64,000 nt of DNA from Dictyophora rubrovolvata (lineage: Eukaryota > Basidiomycota > Agaricomycetes > Phallales > Phallaceae), in assembly GCA_029959195.1 (NCBI GenBank), contig CP114122.1, forward strand, positions 1,612,001-1,676,000, in the 5' to 3' direction. Position numbers and translations under genes: made by a program. The notes below the pieces were generated by a model. The model did no database searches. It was not told the DNA's origin and worked only from the letters and a program-made list of their open reading frames with translations. Below are positions 9,942 to 21,954 of the stretch, in pieces; position 1 is the first letter of the stretch; every line of letters starts with the position of its first letter.

Positions 9942-10398
9942 TTAAGCCTTGAACACGGGTGCGGCTTGCCGCACATATTCTCTGCTAGTCGTTCTAAGTT
10001 GGTCAAAGGATGGCGTAGCTGACAAAGCGAGCTTCCAATAAGTGAAGTATGTCAAGAGAATTATTATAATCGTATACGCGGGTATCAATAGCGACCATTC
10101 TCTATGACGAGGAAATAAATCGTCAGATATCTCCCGAACACTTTTGTTTTAATAGTTACTTACCTTGATGGATGCCACGTCACTAGTACTAGTGACGTGG
10201 CATTCACTCCGGTAGCCTCAATGCAGTTGTGCGGAGTCAACGCCCAAACGTGATATATACACAACAAAAAGAACAGACGCCCCTGTCAGCGCGGCAAATC
10301 CATAAAATTCACTCGCACGAGTTCGTTGGATGTCAGGATAAGGGGCTAACGGAGCGAGAGGTAGGTTCCTCGTCGACTTTAACGGAAGGCTGGACCAT
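9942..10398 (-). CDS. GPI19: GPI-GlcNAc transferase subunit PIG-P/Gpi19 (frame-disrupted copy)
   Basis: PIG-P is a small ER membrane subunit of the complex that transfers GlcNAc to phosphatidylinositol, the first step of GPI-anchor synthesis. The N-terminus reads MVQPSVKVDEEPTSRS. It is followed by 'SEFYGFAALTGAS', a first membrane helix ending 'VWALTP', a loop, 'TWHPSREW', a second helix 'LLIPAYTIIIILLTYF', and the family tail 'TPSFDQLRTTSREY'. A 62-bp intron (10102-10163) splits 'WHPSR' from 'EW' in phase. Two oddities: the conserved protein runs through all three frames of the long exon. It changes frame once near 10335 and once in a T5 run near 10277, with no room for introns. The loop also carries seven extra residues (NATSLVL) encoded by a palindrome. 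It is either a decaying gene or a locus with two assembly indels. Neighbour: RRM gene, head to head, 133 bp away. Confidence 0.8.
10172..10203. repeat. Perfect 32-bp palindrome inside the GPI19 exon
   Basis: The left arm ATGCCACGTCACTAGT is followed at once by its exact reverse complement, with no spacer. It is read through in frame by GPI19 and ends in the codons for T-W-H. Each arm contains CCACGTCA/TGACGTGG, a bZIP-type half-site. Confidence 0.9.
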
Positions 10399-10531
10399 AC
10401 CACACCGCTGAAAGAAATAGAGTTTTTCCAGTTTTAAACTCAGATCTCTGTCGACACCTTCCGTAACTTGTACTTCTCACCTCTTCCTTGTCGTTGCTTC
10501 ACGCTGGTTGTGCAGCTAATTATTTTCAAAT
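10399..10531. promoter_or_regulatory. Shared divergent promoter of GPI19 and the RRM gene
   Basis: Only 133 bp separate the two start codons, which face away from each other. The stretch is pyrimidine-rich on the + strand (CTTCTCACCTCTTCC). No TATA box is evident. On the GPI19 side a splice-acceptor-like TTTCTTTCAG lies just upstream of its ATG, so a 5' UTR intron is possible. Confidence 0.5.
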
Positions 10532-12172
10532 ATGACTACAGAATGGCCTGTTCGTATTGACTGCGTAGGAGACTCGTGTGATCAATGTCAGTGGTGTTGT
10601 ACGGTATACTCAACCCTGGCGCATTCTGACAATTTTTTTCAGTGAATGTTGAAGAAGTTGGAAAAGTGCTTCACGACCAAATTGGTCAAATATTTTCTTA
10701 TTCCATTTATCACTCTACTCATGGCGCTTGCAGGTGCTGCAATTAGCGTATCTGAGTTCATAGAGGGAGGTAAAAAGTGGATCAAGGCGATATTCAACAA
10801 TGAAGAAGCTCACAAGTTAATGACTATATATCTGCAACCGGTTATGATTGCACTGACGCTCTTTACAGAAAAGCCCTTGCAGTGCCTGCATATTCCATGA
10901 ATGGAATGACTTTGTATATACTTCTCCTCTACTCGTTTTACAATGCGCATATACTAACACTAACATTGTCTTCATGCATCGTTTCTTTCCTAGCCACTTT
11001 TCTTCAATGTCTATGAGGTCTGGAAGCCGCTTTGTGAAGCCAAAAGCTAAGATGGCCAAACCAAAACCCGGTACAGGATCGCGAAGAAACCTTTACGTTC
11101 TCAACCTTCCACATGACCTTACTCCGTACTTTCCCGTCACGCTAACTCCTGCTTACATTTATTAACAAAGAGCATAGTCAGGATTATCACAATTTATTCA
11201 CGCCTCATGGCACTCCCACTCACACAGTGTTACTGAAAACGCACGACTCTTGCTCAAGAAGAAGAGGGTTCGTTGTAATGTCGACTCATGAGGAAGCTAA
11301 GGAAGTGATTCAGTGGTTGGATGGTATATGCATCGGGTAACATAACTTATGCACTCTCATTCTTACTACTCAGCGACTACTAATTATTTGTAGAGGGTTC
11401 CAACTGAGAGTTACCTGGGCAAACATAGATCGTTCAGACGGTATGGAAAGATATGTCACTGATATACATGACTGATTGCTTACTGAGAAATGCACCGCTA
11501 GGGTTTCTATCCGGTTATGATCGCTTTCATTTCGAAAACGCCCCCACTTGCGTCCAAGCCGAGAATCATATAACGGGATTGGATACGAACACTGTCGTTG
11601 CTTCTAATATTCCGGTCACTCTTTTCCCTGCAAGCGAAGTAGATATATTATTTAAGCCATTTGGACAAATCAAGCGAATTCAGATTGTTCCTCCAAACCC
11701 ACCTTCTACCTGTCCTCTTGCTACTTTGGCTCCCGCCAGTCCGCTCGCTCAAACTGCTATTGTTACTTATGACGACCCTCATAATGCGATTGCTGCTAAA
11801 AACACTCTCCATGGTCAGATATACGAAGGCTTCACACTGGCCGTCGGCTTTGTTTTCAACCTTGGCCAAGGAAAGGATAACACTGACAAGTCTGGAATTT
11901 TTGCTTACTCTAAAACACCGTTGAGGGTGTGCACTAATACTTTCGCTCGTTATGTCTCTAATCAAAATACTTCCTCTAACGCTTCTAATGGAAAAAGGTT
12001 CAAGACTAATCCGATGCTCATGACAGAACGCCACGCTGTATCGCGCGATGAAGATTCCCTTGCTCGACTTGTACACAACTTTCCTTGGGCATCCTCGCCA
12101 TTCTCTCCTGCAATTATTAATAACATCCCGTCAACGTTTTATAGCGGGATGCTTCCTTTTAATAACTCGTAG
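10532..12172 (+). CDS. RNA-binding protein with three RRM-like domains
   Basis: Spliced from about seven exons starting MTTEWPVRIDCVGDS. A first RRM-like fold runs through 'LNVEEVGKVLHDQIG' and 'KKWIKAIFNNEEAHKKALAV'. A basic linker (MRSGSRFVKPKAKMAKPKPG) leads to a second RRM with RNP2 'NLYVLNLP' and RNP1-like 'RRRGFVVMST', ending 'FQLRVTWA'. The third has 'NTVVASNIP' and 'QTAIVTYDDPHNAIAAKNTLHG'. The C-terminal 100 residues are Asn/Ser-rich. Apparent frame changes at 10.6-11.0 kb are resolved by normal introns, for example about 10693-10741 and 10830-10880, so the gene looks whole. Likely nuclear or cytoplasmic mRNA binding; the exact family is not recognised. Exon borders of the first 450 bp are the least certain part. 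Confidence 0.75.
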
Positions 12173-12482
12173 TCCAACCCCCCAGTTCAAGAGTTCCTGG
12201 TCATAATTCAAGGCCGCCAAAACATGAGTCTCAAATCGGCTAGAGTAAAAATCCCCAGCGAGTGTGTACTTTTTTTCGAGCGAAACCTAGTTATAGTTAT
12301 GCGATAATTCTGCTGTGTACGAGAGTTTTATTTTGAAATGCATGAGCACTACATATTTAGTTGGTCCGTTAGAACCGGTTAGGGCTATTCGGCGGGCGCT
12401 TGTAGGACATGACCCTACAAGTTGATAACCCTACAGCCAACTACATTCTTTGTCTTCAGTTTCTTATGTCTTTAAAAAGGTA
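12173..12482. other. Intergenic, no feature seen
   Basis: This is the 3' flank of the RRM gene and the promoter of the large gene starting at 12483. An upstream ATG at about 12466 opens a frame of only a few codons. I see no repeat or RNA gene. Confidence 0.5.
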
Positions 12483-15400
12483 ATGACGTCAGCTATGGAT
12501 TCCCAGTCTTCTGGAAAAGTCCTAATGTCCCTACAAGGGGGTGTCGAAACTCATTCCTTCGGCCCCAACACCCATTTCTCCCAGAAAAGTGGTGGTTTGG
12601 ACGGCGGTCAGGTCGCAACTTCAGAAGACTCGAGTGCGAAATTACTCAAGAATAATCATGAGAAATATGGCATCACGGATGATAACTACACGCTAAATTT
12701 TGATCCTTTCATGGACACAACCGTCCCACAGTTTCATGGCGAGGCCTCTGCGCTGATTGAACCAATTGAAAGGCAAATACTCAGTACCACCACCGAGACC
12801 CAACAACCTGAAGTCGTTTCGCCCGATAGTCCTCACAGATTTTTTCCCTTCTCCCCAGTCAGCAGGTCTGGAACTCCTATTCAGTCTCCGTCGCGGCTTC
12901 ATTGGAATCAAATTCGAAATGCTATAATTCCCGGTATCCAAAGTCACAGTAGATCTGCAACAGACAGCACTGTGAATACTGTTGATGCTGACAGTACCAC
13001 GAGACCTTCAACGCCGAAACCATTTAGACTTCCTCGTCGTAATAATTTCCGTCAAGTAGTCAACGCAACCCGCGATCTTTCTCAAGAAGAGCTTGGTAGA
13101 TTTGAAACGGATATTTATCGAGCCTGTTATAAAGCGCGCTTCGGGGAAGTAAGAGGAAGGTTTGAGAAGGAGGCACAATTGGGATACCTGCCTTTCATGT
13201 CCCCCGGGTCGATTTCTGTTCCAATCAGCGCTTCGTCCCAACCCTCTAAATCCAACCAAGAGACCTCAGAGCGAACAAAGCCCTCGGTTTCTCAGCTCCA
13301 TCATACCCTTGTTCGCTATGCGTCAAATACCCGTTCAAATGAAGCTCTACCCCAATTACCATATGAGGGCGAAGTCTTGTCTGTCCTCGCAATCCCGTTT
13401 TTGTCGGATGATCCACAGAGCACTGAGGAACGATGGGAGGCAATTGAATCATTTGAGATCGCCGTTGGGTCGTGGCAAGCCCCTTCGAAACAAGTACGTG
13501 GAACAGCTTAAGGTTTTCATAGAGATCACTCTCGAGCACTAATTACTTTCAGCGTGAAGTAGATCGTATCTTATGGTGTTGTAAAGCTGCTGTAATTCCT
13601 ACTCTTGTACTTAAAACCCGGATTATTGCAACATTATCAACTCTCATATTCTCCTCGAAACCACTTGACGGTGCCACGGTTCCGGCATTCCAGAACGTTC
13701 TGCATGGCTTACAGGCGTTGTTATACAGTATTGACCGAGATCTCCCCTCATCCTCAAATGACAGTGGCATTGTTCGTGAATTGATGGTTTACGTCAGCGA
13801 TGGACGCTGTGGAGACCTAACAAAAGACGTTGTTGAAGAGCAATACGGGGCTAAATGGGGCCATGCTGACACCGAGGAGTCAATAAGACTACATATTGTA
13901 GCAGAGGCTTTAACTCGATGCATGGAAAACGATACGGATAATTTCAAGCGTTGGTCTTTCAACGAAATATACGAAGTATTTCCTTCTATAGTGATCCACA
14001 AAGTAACGTAATGACTTTTTATTAGATATTTTGGGCACCATTTAAGGGTACAAGAACTGCATTATCTGACAAAATCGCCGTGCAGAAGTTGGGTTCTTTC
14101 CTGCGCGCAGCTGTCGCGCTCCTGCGGCCGGACGATAATGGGTTAGTGGACAGTACCGTTTTTGAGAACGACTGCATGCGGATTTTTCCTTTCGTCAAAC
14201 GCAACCTACTAGACGGAATTTCTGAATTACCACCACCTTCTTCTGTTGTTGATTCTTATACACTGGCTGTGGAACTGCTATTGCGACTTCTTTCTTCGCA
14301 GAGGATAGATAATCGACAAGTTGTTGCGGAAATGTTATGTCAATGGTGTAAGCAGGGTAACGAGCATCGTGGATCTTTGCTTCTGGGCCTCCAGTTTTTA
14401 GTAGGTGCTCCCTCTCATATGTGATTATCTGATTAAATAGATGATGTAGGTTGAAAGTTTAAATTGGCAATATCTATTCTCGACAGTCTTTGCAATCATT
14501 AGTAGTCTTCCTGAAAAAGAACGAAACGAATTACTCGCTGTCATCATTCCCGGTATATATTCGGTAGGTTCTAGTGGATACTGTTTATATTTATGATCTA
14601 ATTATTTGAAGCGGCTGACCATTCAAATGAATGGAAAAGTATTGCCTGAGATACGGCCTCTACTCAACTTATTGGTTGAAAATTCGCCCAGACTGTTTTA
14701 TAAGCCAGTCTTTGCGTTGGCAGGCGCCATGAAGGATTTCACACTTGTAGGCCAGCTTGCAAATGTTGTCACGATGGCAAAGCATATGCCCCAATTTTGG
14801 ATAAACAACTCGGAGATGATTGCTATTGCCCTAATGAGCGATTCATCTTCCCAGCCAAAGACGAATCAAAACGAGCAGTTTTCTTGGGGCAGGATTCGTT
14901 TAGGACAATCCTTCATTCTCGTGGAACTGATTTTATACGTAAGAGAATTGAGACAGAATAAAGAGGATTCCGGTCATGTACGTGTGTCATACGTTGATCT
15001 GCTGAATCTTATTTTTTTATTCTTTAGCATTTTGATAAGCTTCAATCGGAGGCTTTCCGTTTTGTCACTGGGTTAGAGGCTCGCTTGGCGCTACTAATAG
15101 AGGCGAAGGTTTCTTCTTTCCCGATGGATGTTTAAGTTCTATGTTGATGTTCCCTTAGGAAAAGAATATACTTGTGCCTGTATCACAACGTGCTCTGATC
15201 TCGGTTTTACTTCTGGAAATAAGACTATTCACCCGTTCATTAAAACCGTATGTTCTTTCTATTAAGTATGCCATTTACTTATTTCTTTTAGAATTCCTTG
15301 GTTATCGACTGTAGTTTCGTGGGCAACCCAATCACATATTGGTGCTTCACTTGGTTCGACGAGTGAAGCTGTTTCAAAGGAAACAATTGACGAAATAAGG

Positions 15401-18400
15401 GAATCTTTTGAGAAAATGCGAAATATTTACAGGATGTGCTTCGACAACTCTCCTAACCGGGTGCGCAAGTATTTAAAACCTTTTTTGACATATTAGTTAT
15501 ATAGCTTTCAGCGGACAAGTGATATCGTTCGATTATCCAACATTTCTCTGCAGCAACAGCCGGATTCAGATGTTACTGAAGAGGCTGCGTCCCGCATACA
15601 AGCTATATCTTCTTTCTCGAGTGCACCTGTGGCAATTCTGCGCTTACTGGTTGCTGTTTATGCTTTGATGACTCCCAATGATTATAGAGTCTTATCCCAT
15701 GTTCTGTGGGAACATTTTCTCGACGAAACTGATATGCAAATTGTAGTACCAGTAGGTCTTCATCACTTGCTCAGCTGGACCATTGACAAAATTTGCTCAG
15801 GCTTCATTTCTTCTCACCGTTGCTTTGGAAAAGCTGGATCGGGAAATCGCAGGATTCATCCACAATGAGCTCACAAGGCGTGTAGTTTAATTGTCAAGGA
15901 TTTCTCTGTCTCATTTTTATCTCCCGTTAGTTCGGACGTCTCTGTCAAGCGAATAGCGATTAAACGTGTCATGGTTCTTTTCGGCTGGAGATCCCAGTTA
16001 CTCAGTCAAACCTATCTTTCCGATAAAGTTCATCGGCGACCTTTTATGTTCGCAAGAGAACCCATCGCCTTTGTTTCTGTGGATGCTGGCTCTGGAGCTT
16101 ACGTCGCCGAATCAAGTGATGAAGAACAGGCAACTGTTGCCGGAATATCTTTACCTTCAGATCTCCGTAGGCGCTTGATAGAGATCGGTTGGGATGATAA
16201 AGTGCGTCCAAGGGACTCACGACTAGAAAAAATGCGGATTCCTTTCTCGGCTCTTTCTTTGAATCAATTGCTAGACCAAAGTTATTTGTCGAAGGATAAT
16301 CCTGCAAAAGGAGAGAGCGCTAATGGCTCCCTTATACGTCGGAAGTCTAGCTCCAGTAGCGAGCATAACTCGGGGCACAAACATCGTCCGGTTTTTGTAC
16401 CGGCCCTTGTATCTCTTTTTGTCAGTCTTTCGAAACTCGCCCTCGATCCCGACCCATTCATAGCGGGATCGGCAAGGGATGCGGTCCACATCATGTTACG
16501 TGACGACCCCTCCACAATATGTAGACCATCTATGGAAGAACTCTCTTCTAACAATCTACGGATCGCAAGCGTTATAGCTACACTTCGCAACTTTTTGCAT
16601 GTCCACCGTAGCTTACCGCCTCCGGCGAGTCATCACATTTTTGGTTATCTATGCGGATTCTTGAAGCACATTTCTCGAGATCCCTACCATTCAGACGGTC
16701 TCCAGATGTTCGCTTACACGGTACCTGTTCTCGCCAGCCTAGTTTCTCAAGTATATAACCTCAGTATACGAGATATTCGACGAACCAAACTGGAGATATT
16801 CGTCTTTCCTCTCGGATCAATATGGTTCCCATCTACTGCTCCTGAAACCCCAATGTTTCCTCGGTATCCAACAACCGAGCGACGAGGAAATAATTTCCCC
16901 CGCCGGCTAGAGTATCTCTGCATGATCCGCACTGCTCAAAATATCTTATTGCTAAATATGTTGAAGCAAAAACCTAAGGAATTGCATATCGCTCGAAGAC
17001 GCTTGATGGATCTACAGCTTCCTGAAGAATCTATCGGATCTGAACTCGAGTTCACCGATTTCTTGCCTTCAAGGCGTTACCAGCCACATCGTACCCAATT
17101 TCAGCAGGTGTCATTAGCTCTAAGTAGAACATACATTCTGCTGTTAAGCCAGATATTTCGTGCAATGCCCCGGAATTTCAACAACAAGACTGAACTGAAG
17201 AACCTATTTAATAGTCTGAATCGCATATTACTTGCTCATGGAAACGACATTGGTATTGTGGCACATGCATTGATAGGTACTTGATTTCGATCGTCGTCTC
17301 CAGTTTTACAACGGCTGATTTCCTCCCAGCGTGCATGATAGCTATGACGCGCTTCAAACGGATCATAGCTGCCGGAGGTGGATTCGCCATGTTCATACCA
17401 AGTCTCCTGAAGGTCTATGCCGAATCAGAAAGAAATATTGGAATTCGGCATGCAATTCAATACGCTTCCAGTCGTTTTCACGCAGTTCACGAGGAAAATT
17501 ATCTATATCAAAGTTTGGATACCGTGTCTAGATTATTGGTATCATTTAGCGATCCTGGAGATAAAGATTGGTTTGCAGGTCATATGTCGGACTTCTTTTC
17601 TTCATTGAAGACGAGTCCGCAACCAACGCTTGATATTGCCGGTATATTCGACATCAACAAACCCGAAGAAAAGGAGTTGCTGATAGCTTCAACTGCCACG
17701 GACGATAGACCTTTAACCACGGCCGCTGAGAACGCTAGGGGAGAGCAAATTAAAAAGATCTTAGTGACGGGACAGTTCGAAGATAAACTACTACGTTCAG
17801 ATGACCTTCTTAAACTCTGTCTAACGGTCATCGCATATAATCCTACCGTGACTCGCGCCTACAATTTCCTTGCTCTGTTGAGAAGGATTGTTCCGTATTT
17901 TTACGAGGCATCCAAATCGTCTCGTGATGTTTTACGTGAAGGTATTGGGGCGCTCGGACAAGCGTTATTTCCTAAAGCTGCAAGACAAAAAGTTCCAGAG
18001 TCGACCCAAACACGCCAGGCCAGTCAAACCCTGACAGAGGATATTCCAGGGGATGTGAAGAATATCTTCGACGATAACCTGGCCCCTTGTGACGAAATTG
18101 CCATGCGAAGGGAATATCTAGAACTCGTAGTCGCATACGTTCAAGCTGCTCAAGACCTGCGGCCTAGCACGCTAAAACTAGCTGTAGATCTTCTGACGGC
18201 CTTGCTTAAGGACTCGGCTCGTCAAAAACCTGAGCTCGAAAGTAATATTTTGAAAAACTTAACGGGTAGTACCCTCTCGCAGCCAACAGTCAATCAGAAA
18301 TATGCCATTTTCCTACTTCGGGAATTAGCCCCCATTATTCGGGTCTTTGCTTTGAAGGCGGATTGCAGTGGGGCGATCGATTCAATCACGAAACTTGTGA

Positions 18401-19848
18401 AAAGGCCCGACATCGGGGGAAATATCAATTTCGTTGAATTTGTCACCCACGAAATCCTTAGTCCTCTCTTGGAGGCTTGTGAGGACGCCGCTAGTGAAAA
18501 CCTGTTGTTTAAGCTACCGATTAGGTCGTCTGTGGTATCTCTTTTGGTTCAAATTGCCTCGCTGGAGCATTCAAATATCGCCGGTATCTTGGAAAAACGC
18601 AGCGCAAGTCCTGGGTTCTTAGCGGGTATCGTTCTGCCTTTTTGTATGATGGTTCAAACGACTGTCCAAACCGAGACGGAAAGTCAATTCAAAAATCAAG
18701 CTAGAGCACTAAGACATGGAGTCACCTTTGTGAGGATTGCTGCCTACGTTATGGAAGCCTGCCAGATTAAATCGGATTCCGGTGCCGGTGGACTCTCCGG
18801 GATTCAGGGGGTGACCCGTAAAAAGTCCCAAAATAAACGGTCCGGCCTTGCTGCTCGCATTGCTTTGGCCACGAACGTGACGTCGCTGCAAATCATCAAG
18901 GTTCTCGTATTACGCGCCGCTGCGGATATCTCCATCGGCCTGAAGGGTATATGGACAAGAATAGCGCACTTCCTGAAAGACCTTCTGGCGGATGGCAATG
19001 CTAAATTCGCCCTTCAAAAGAGCAATTCTCCTTTACCTTCCCCGTACCTTTCACCACTGAGGGATTCGAATCCGGCAAGCCCCTTGTTTCGTCGATCATC
19101 GTCCGCAGAGCCTCTTTCTGTCCTGCAAACGAAGCGACCAAGGGTCGTAGACTACCTAACTTGGAGTATCCTCGAGTTCCTATGCAGATCCCCCTCACCC
19201 CTGAATCTCCAAATGCGTTTATGGATGCAAGAGAAGATCCATGATTTAGACGGTCAACTAAGACATCTAGATCTACCTGGAAAGTCATTTCCTCGACAGC
19301 GGCATTCTCGAATGTCTTCAATTTTCGTTAGACCTCGTGGATCGTCTACCTCCCCGGACGTTTTCCACGCATCTTCAAGTCAACTCTCAGACGTCCCTAA
19401 TGATCTAAGTCTCGCGGCCTCAACGTCATCCGATCGGGCCGGGTTGCATATCCATTTCACGCCAACTAACTCAAGTCCTGCTTCTCAACGACAATCCATC
19501 CACCCAGATATTTCATCTATGCCGCCCTCTAATCAATCTATACTCAACAACAAAAGCCGAGATACCCTTGGCTCTCCCAAGCTACTCGCCATCGTATTGG
19601 AGCGCATTCGTTTCGCACAAATTTATATGGGTTATGACCAGTTATTGCCCATTGAAGGAAAAATGGATGATGCTGACTGGGCGAAACACAAATCATGGAC
19701 AATGTCCTCCGCTTTGTTGGATATGGCCGAAGAAATGAAACTCCTTATGAATGAATTTCCGGAGTGTTTCTTCGATGTTGTGGAACGTGATTCAATGGAT
19801 GTTACCGACGGAGAAGACGATACCTTTCCAAAAGCTGAACCTTATTGA
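12483..19848 (+). CDS. Very large helical-repeat protein, tentatively UNC80-like
   Basis: About 2,200 residues from about a dozen exons. Start chosen at MTSAMDSQSS; no better in-frame ATG lies upstream. Residues 1-300 are Ser/Thr/Pro-rich and probably disordered. The rest is mainly amphipathic helices of HEAT/armadillo type, e.g. 'EIYEIFWAPFKGTRTALSD', 'LPEIRPLLNLLVENSPRLFYKP', 'VMVLFGWRSQLLSQTYLSDKVHRRPF', 'AAGGGFAMFIPSLLKVYAESERNIGIRHAIQYA'. A Ser-rich disordered stretch lies near 19020-19560. No transmembrane helix or enzymatic motif is visible. The pattern recalls UNC80, a scaffold of NALCN cation channels; fungi have the related channel Cch1. I cannot prove homology, and other giant HEAT scaffolds are possible. 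The last long intron (about 17277-17331) removes an apparent stop. The gene looks intact. Confidence 0.85.
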
Positions 19849-20097
19849 TTTAAAAGTACATACCTGTTGACGGACAAAGTTTGCATAAACACGCACATAT
19901 ATACCGCGATACGCTTGTCATACTGTTTTTAAGTTATTTTGCTGCGTTTCTTTTTTTTTTATCTCCAAAAAGTCCAATTATGTATTACTTTATATGAATT
20001 CAGCAAGTAGAGATTGTTTATACACAAATGTTTTGGAGTCCTTCAAGAATAGCGGGGTATATATGGTGCTAAGTGCTACATTTGAGTGGCGAAAATT

Positions 20098-21787
20098 CTA
20101 TAACACAAATGCCGCGCTGCCAAAAAACAAGCCGGTCCAAAACGTCCAGGCGTTGATAGCAATGAGATTTGAAGCACCATTTACAAGAGTAGACTGGTTA
20201 CTGATGAGTACCTGAGGAGCGGAGATACCACTTGATCTGGTGATGTTGGGCCCGTATACGTATGATCGCGCGTTCGGAGGAGCATCTTGTGGCAAAGCCG
20301 AACAATTAACAGTGACAGATTCGATAGAAGCGTAGAAGTGACCGGCTTTCGTGTAGTCAGCATTGTTCCAGTCAATTAAACTGCGAATTGATAAGGAACA
20401 GAGTCCAACTGAATAAGTCAGAACACACACCCTCCGGACCATTCTATAGTCCCTTGTGCAGAACTATTAATTCCGGCAGGCCAAATACTACAAAAAATAT
20501 TTAGAATAGGAAATTTGTAATATGATAATTTATATATAGCATTACCTTATCTCTATTCGACTTGGACTTGCGGGTAAACCGTGTCCACTGGCAGTATTAT
20601 TGATCGAGCGCACCATTTTGCCATCGATAAACCAATCGAGGCGATCCCGCTGCCAATTTACCTACAGATATAAAATAGTTTGTTAAGCGAAAGGAAGGAC
20701 ACCTGGACTCAATTGAATCTGACCGTATAATCATGAAAGTGTGCGAATGTATCATTAAGACCGCCGGCAGTAGCACCGTCATTATCTAGACAAGGTATGA
20801 CCACGGCATTATGAATTGTGTCCATAGTAAAAAAAAAGGAAAGCACCCAACAGTCTGCGATGCCGAGAATGTAGGTATTGCTTTGCATGGAGGTGGTACT
20901 ATTCCCTAACGTGGACAGTTTATCAGGAAACAAAAAAGATTAGGTTAACCTGACAGAAAATTACCAGGAGCTTCCCAGTCAATTTCATCTTTGATGTCCG
21001 ACATCAAAACAGCGGCTACCACAACGCCAGGCCATCGACCACTCGTCACTATAATTATGACGAGATCAAGAGACAAGTCGCAGAATTAGTCGGTTGGAGA
21101 CTTACTTCTAGCCGTATATGATCCATACAGCATGTACCTTGTGGAGGCTAATCTAGTACCTCCATTAGCTTCAGTAAGCAGCATTGCGAGTCCTGGTTGC
21201 TGAGAGGAAGGATACAAAACGCTCCCCTGGTTAATAACCCAGTCTTGAAGGGCGACATTAGGTCAGGTTGTTTGATAGTATGTGACTGAAGAGACCTCAT
21301 ACCGTATGCCGTAGCATTCCCATCATAGAGTGATGCATTAATTAAACGCGATGGGTCATCAAAAGTGTACTTGAGATATATTAAATTAAACGACAGCTCG
21401 ATTGGGTGGGATGAACGTACGGTTCCACTTTTGCAAAGCGGTGAGGGGGCGCATGATGTGGGTTTATGTGAAAACATCGCATTACATCCGCCCAGACAAA
21501 AGTCCTACATCGGCGATATCCCAGGTGAGGTCAATAAGATTTTTGGCGTGTTAGGGAGACATTTGGATTTGACGTACAGAACCTGACCCGCAAAAGCCGA
21601 ATTCGGAGCAACACGGGTCACTCTCAGGACATGGAGACGTAGAGTTGCTAGAACGCAATGTAGTGTACAGTTAGATATCCCAAAATGAGCCAAAAAAGGG
21701 ATACCAGGTAATGCCCTGTCCAGATATTGGACTAATGTAGCTGGCTAAGAGTAGCGATATGACTAAACCTGTGCGAATTGACAGCAT
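20098..21787 (-). CDS. Secreted GH16 Crh-like glycosidase/transglycosylase with hevein-like module and GPI-type tail
   Basis: Spliced from about nine exons. It starts MLSIRTGLVISLLLASYIS, a clear signal peptide. Next comes a Cys-rich module ('SDPCCSEFGFCGSG', 'FCLGGCN') like chitin-binding hevein domains. The glycoside hydrolase family 16 catalytic domain follows. Its active site reads DEIDWE (nucleophile E, assisting D, acid/base E), then 'HFHDYTVNW', 'DRLDWFIDG' and 'IWPAGINSSAQGTIEWSGG', as in fungal Crh enzymes that cross-link chitin to beta-glucan. The protein ends 'NGASNLIAINAWTF...SAAFVL', a hydrophobic tail after small residues, fitting a GPI-anchor signal. All exon joins keep frame, and the gene looks whole. 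Expected location: plasma membrane or cell wall. The exact substrate is inferred from the family. Confidence 0.88.
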
Positions 21788-21954
21788 CTATATCAAATCC
21801 TGGGAAATCTATTCAAATAATAAATGATCGTAGTTTAAAAGAAGGTGGTTGGTATCCACGAGCGGTGGATATTTCTTGGTTGAAGAGTAAAACGTAGAAT
21901 AGGGGTGTTTGCAAAAAAAAAAGGGATGAACTTTTTTCGGTTTGTAGCACTTAC

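Noticed and set aside
10590-11000. Apparent frame changes in the RRM gene, similar to those in GPI19
   Set aside because: They are removed by ordinary introns of about 50 bp with consensus ends, giving a continuous RRM fold.
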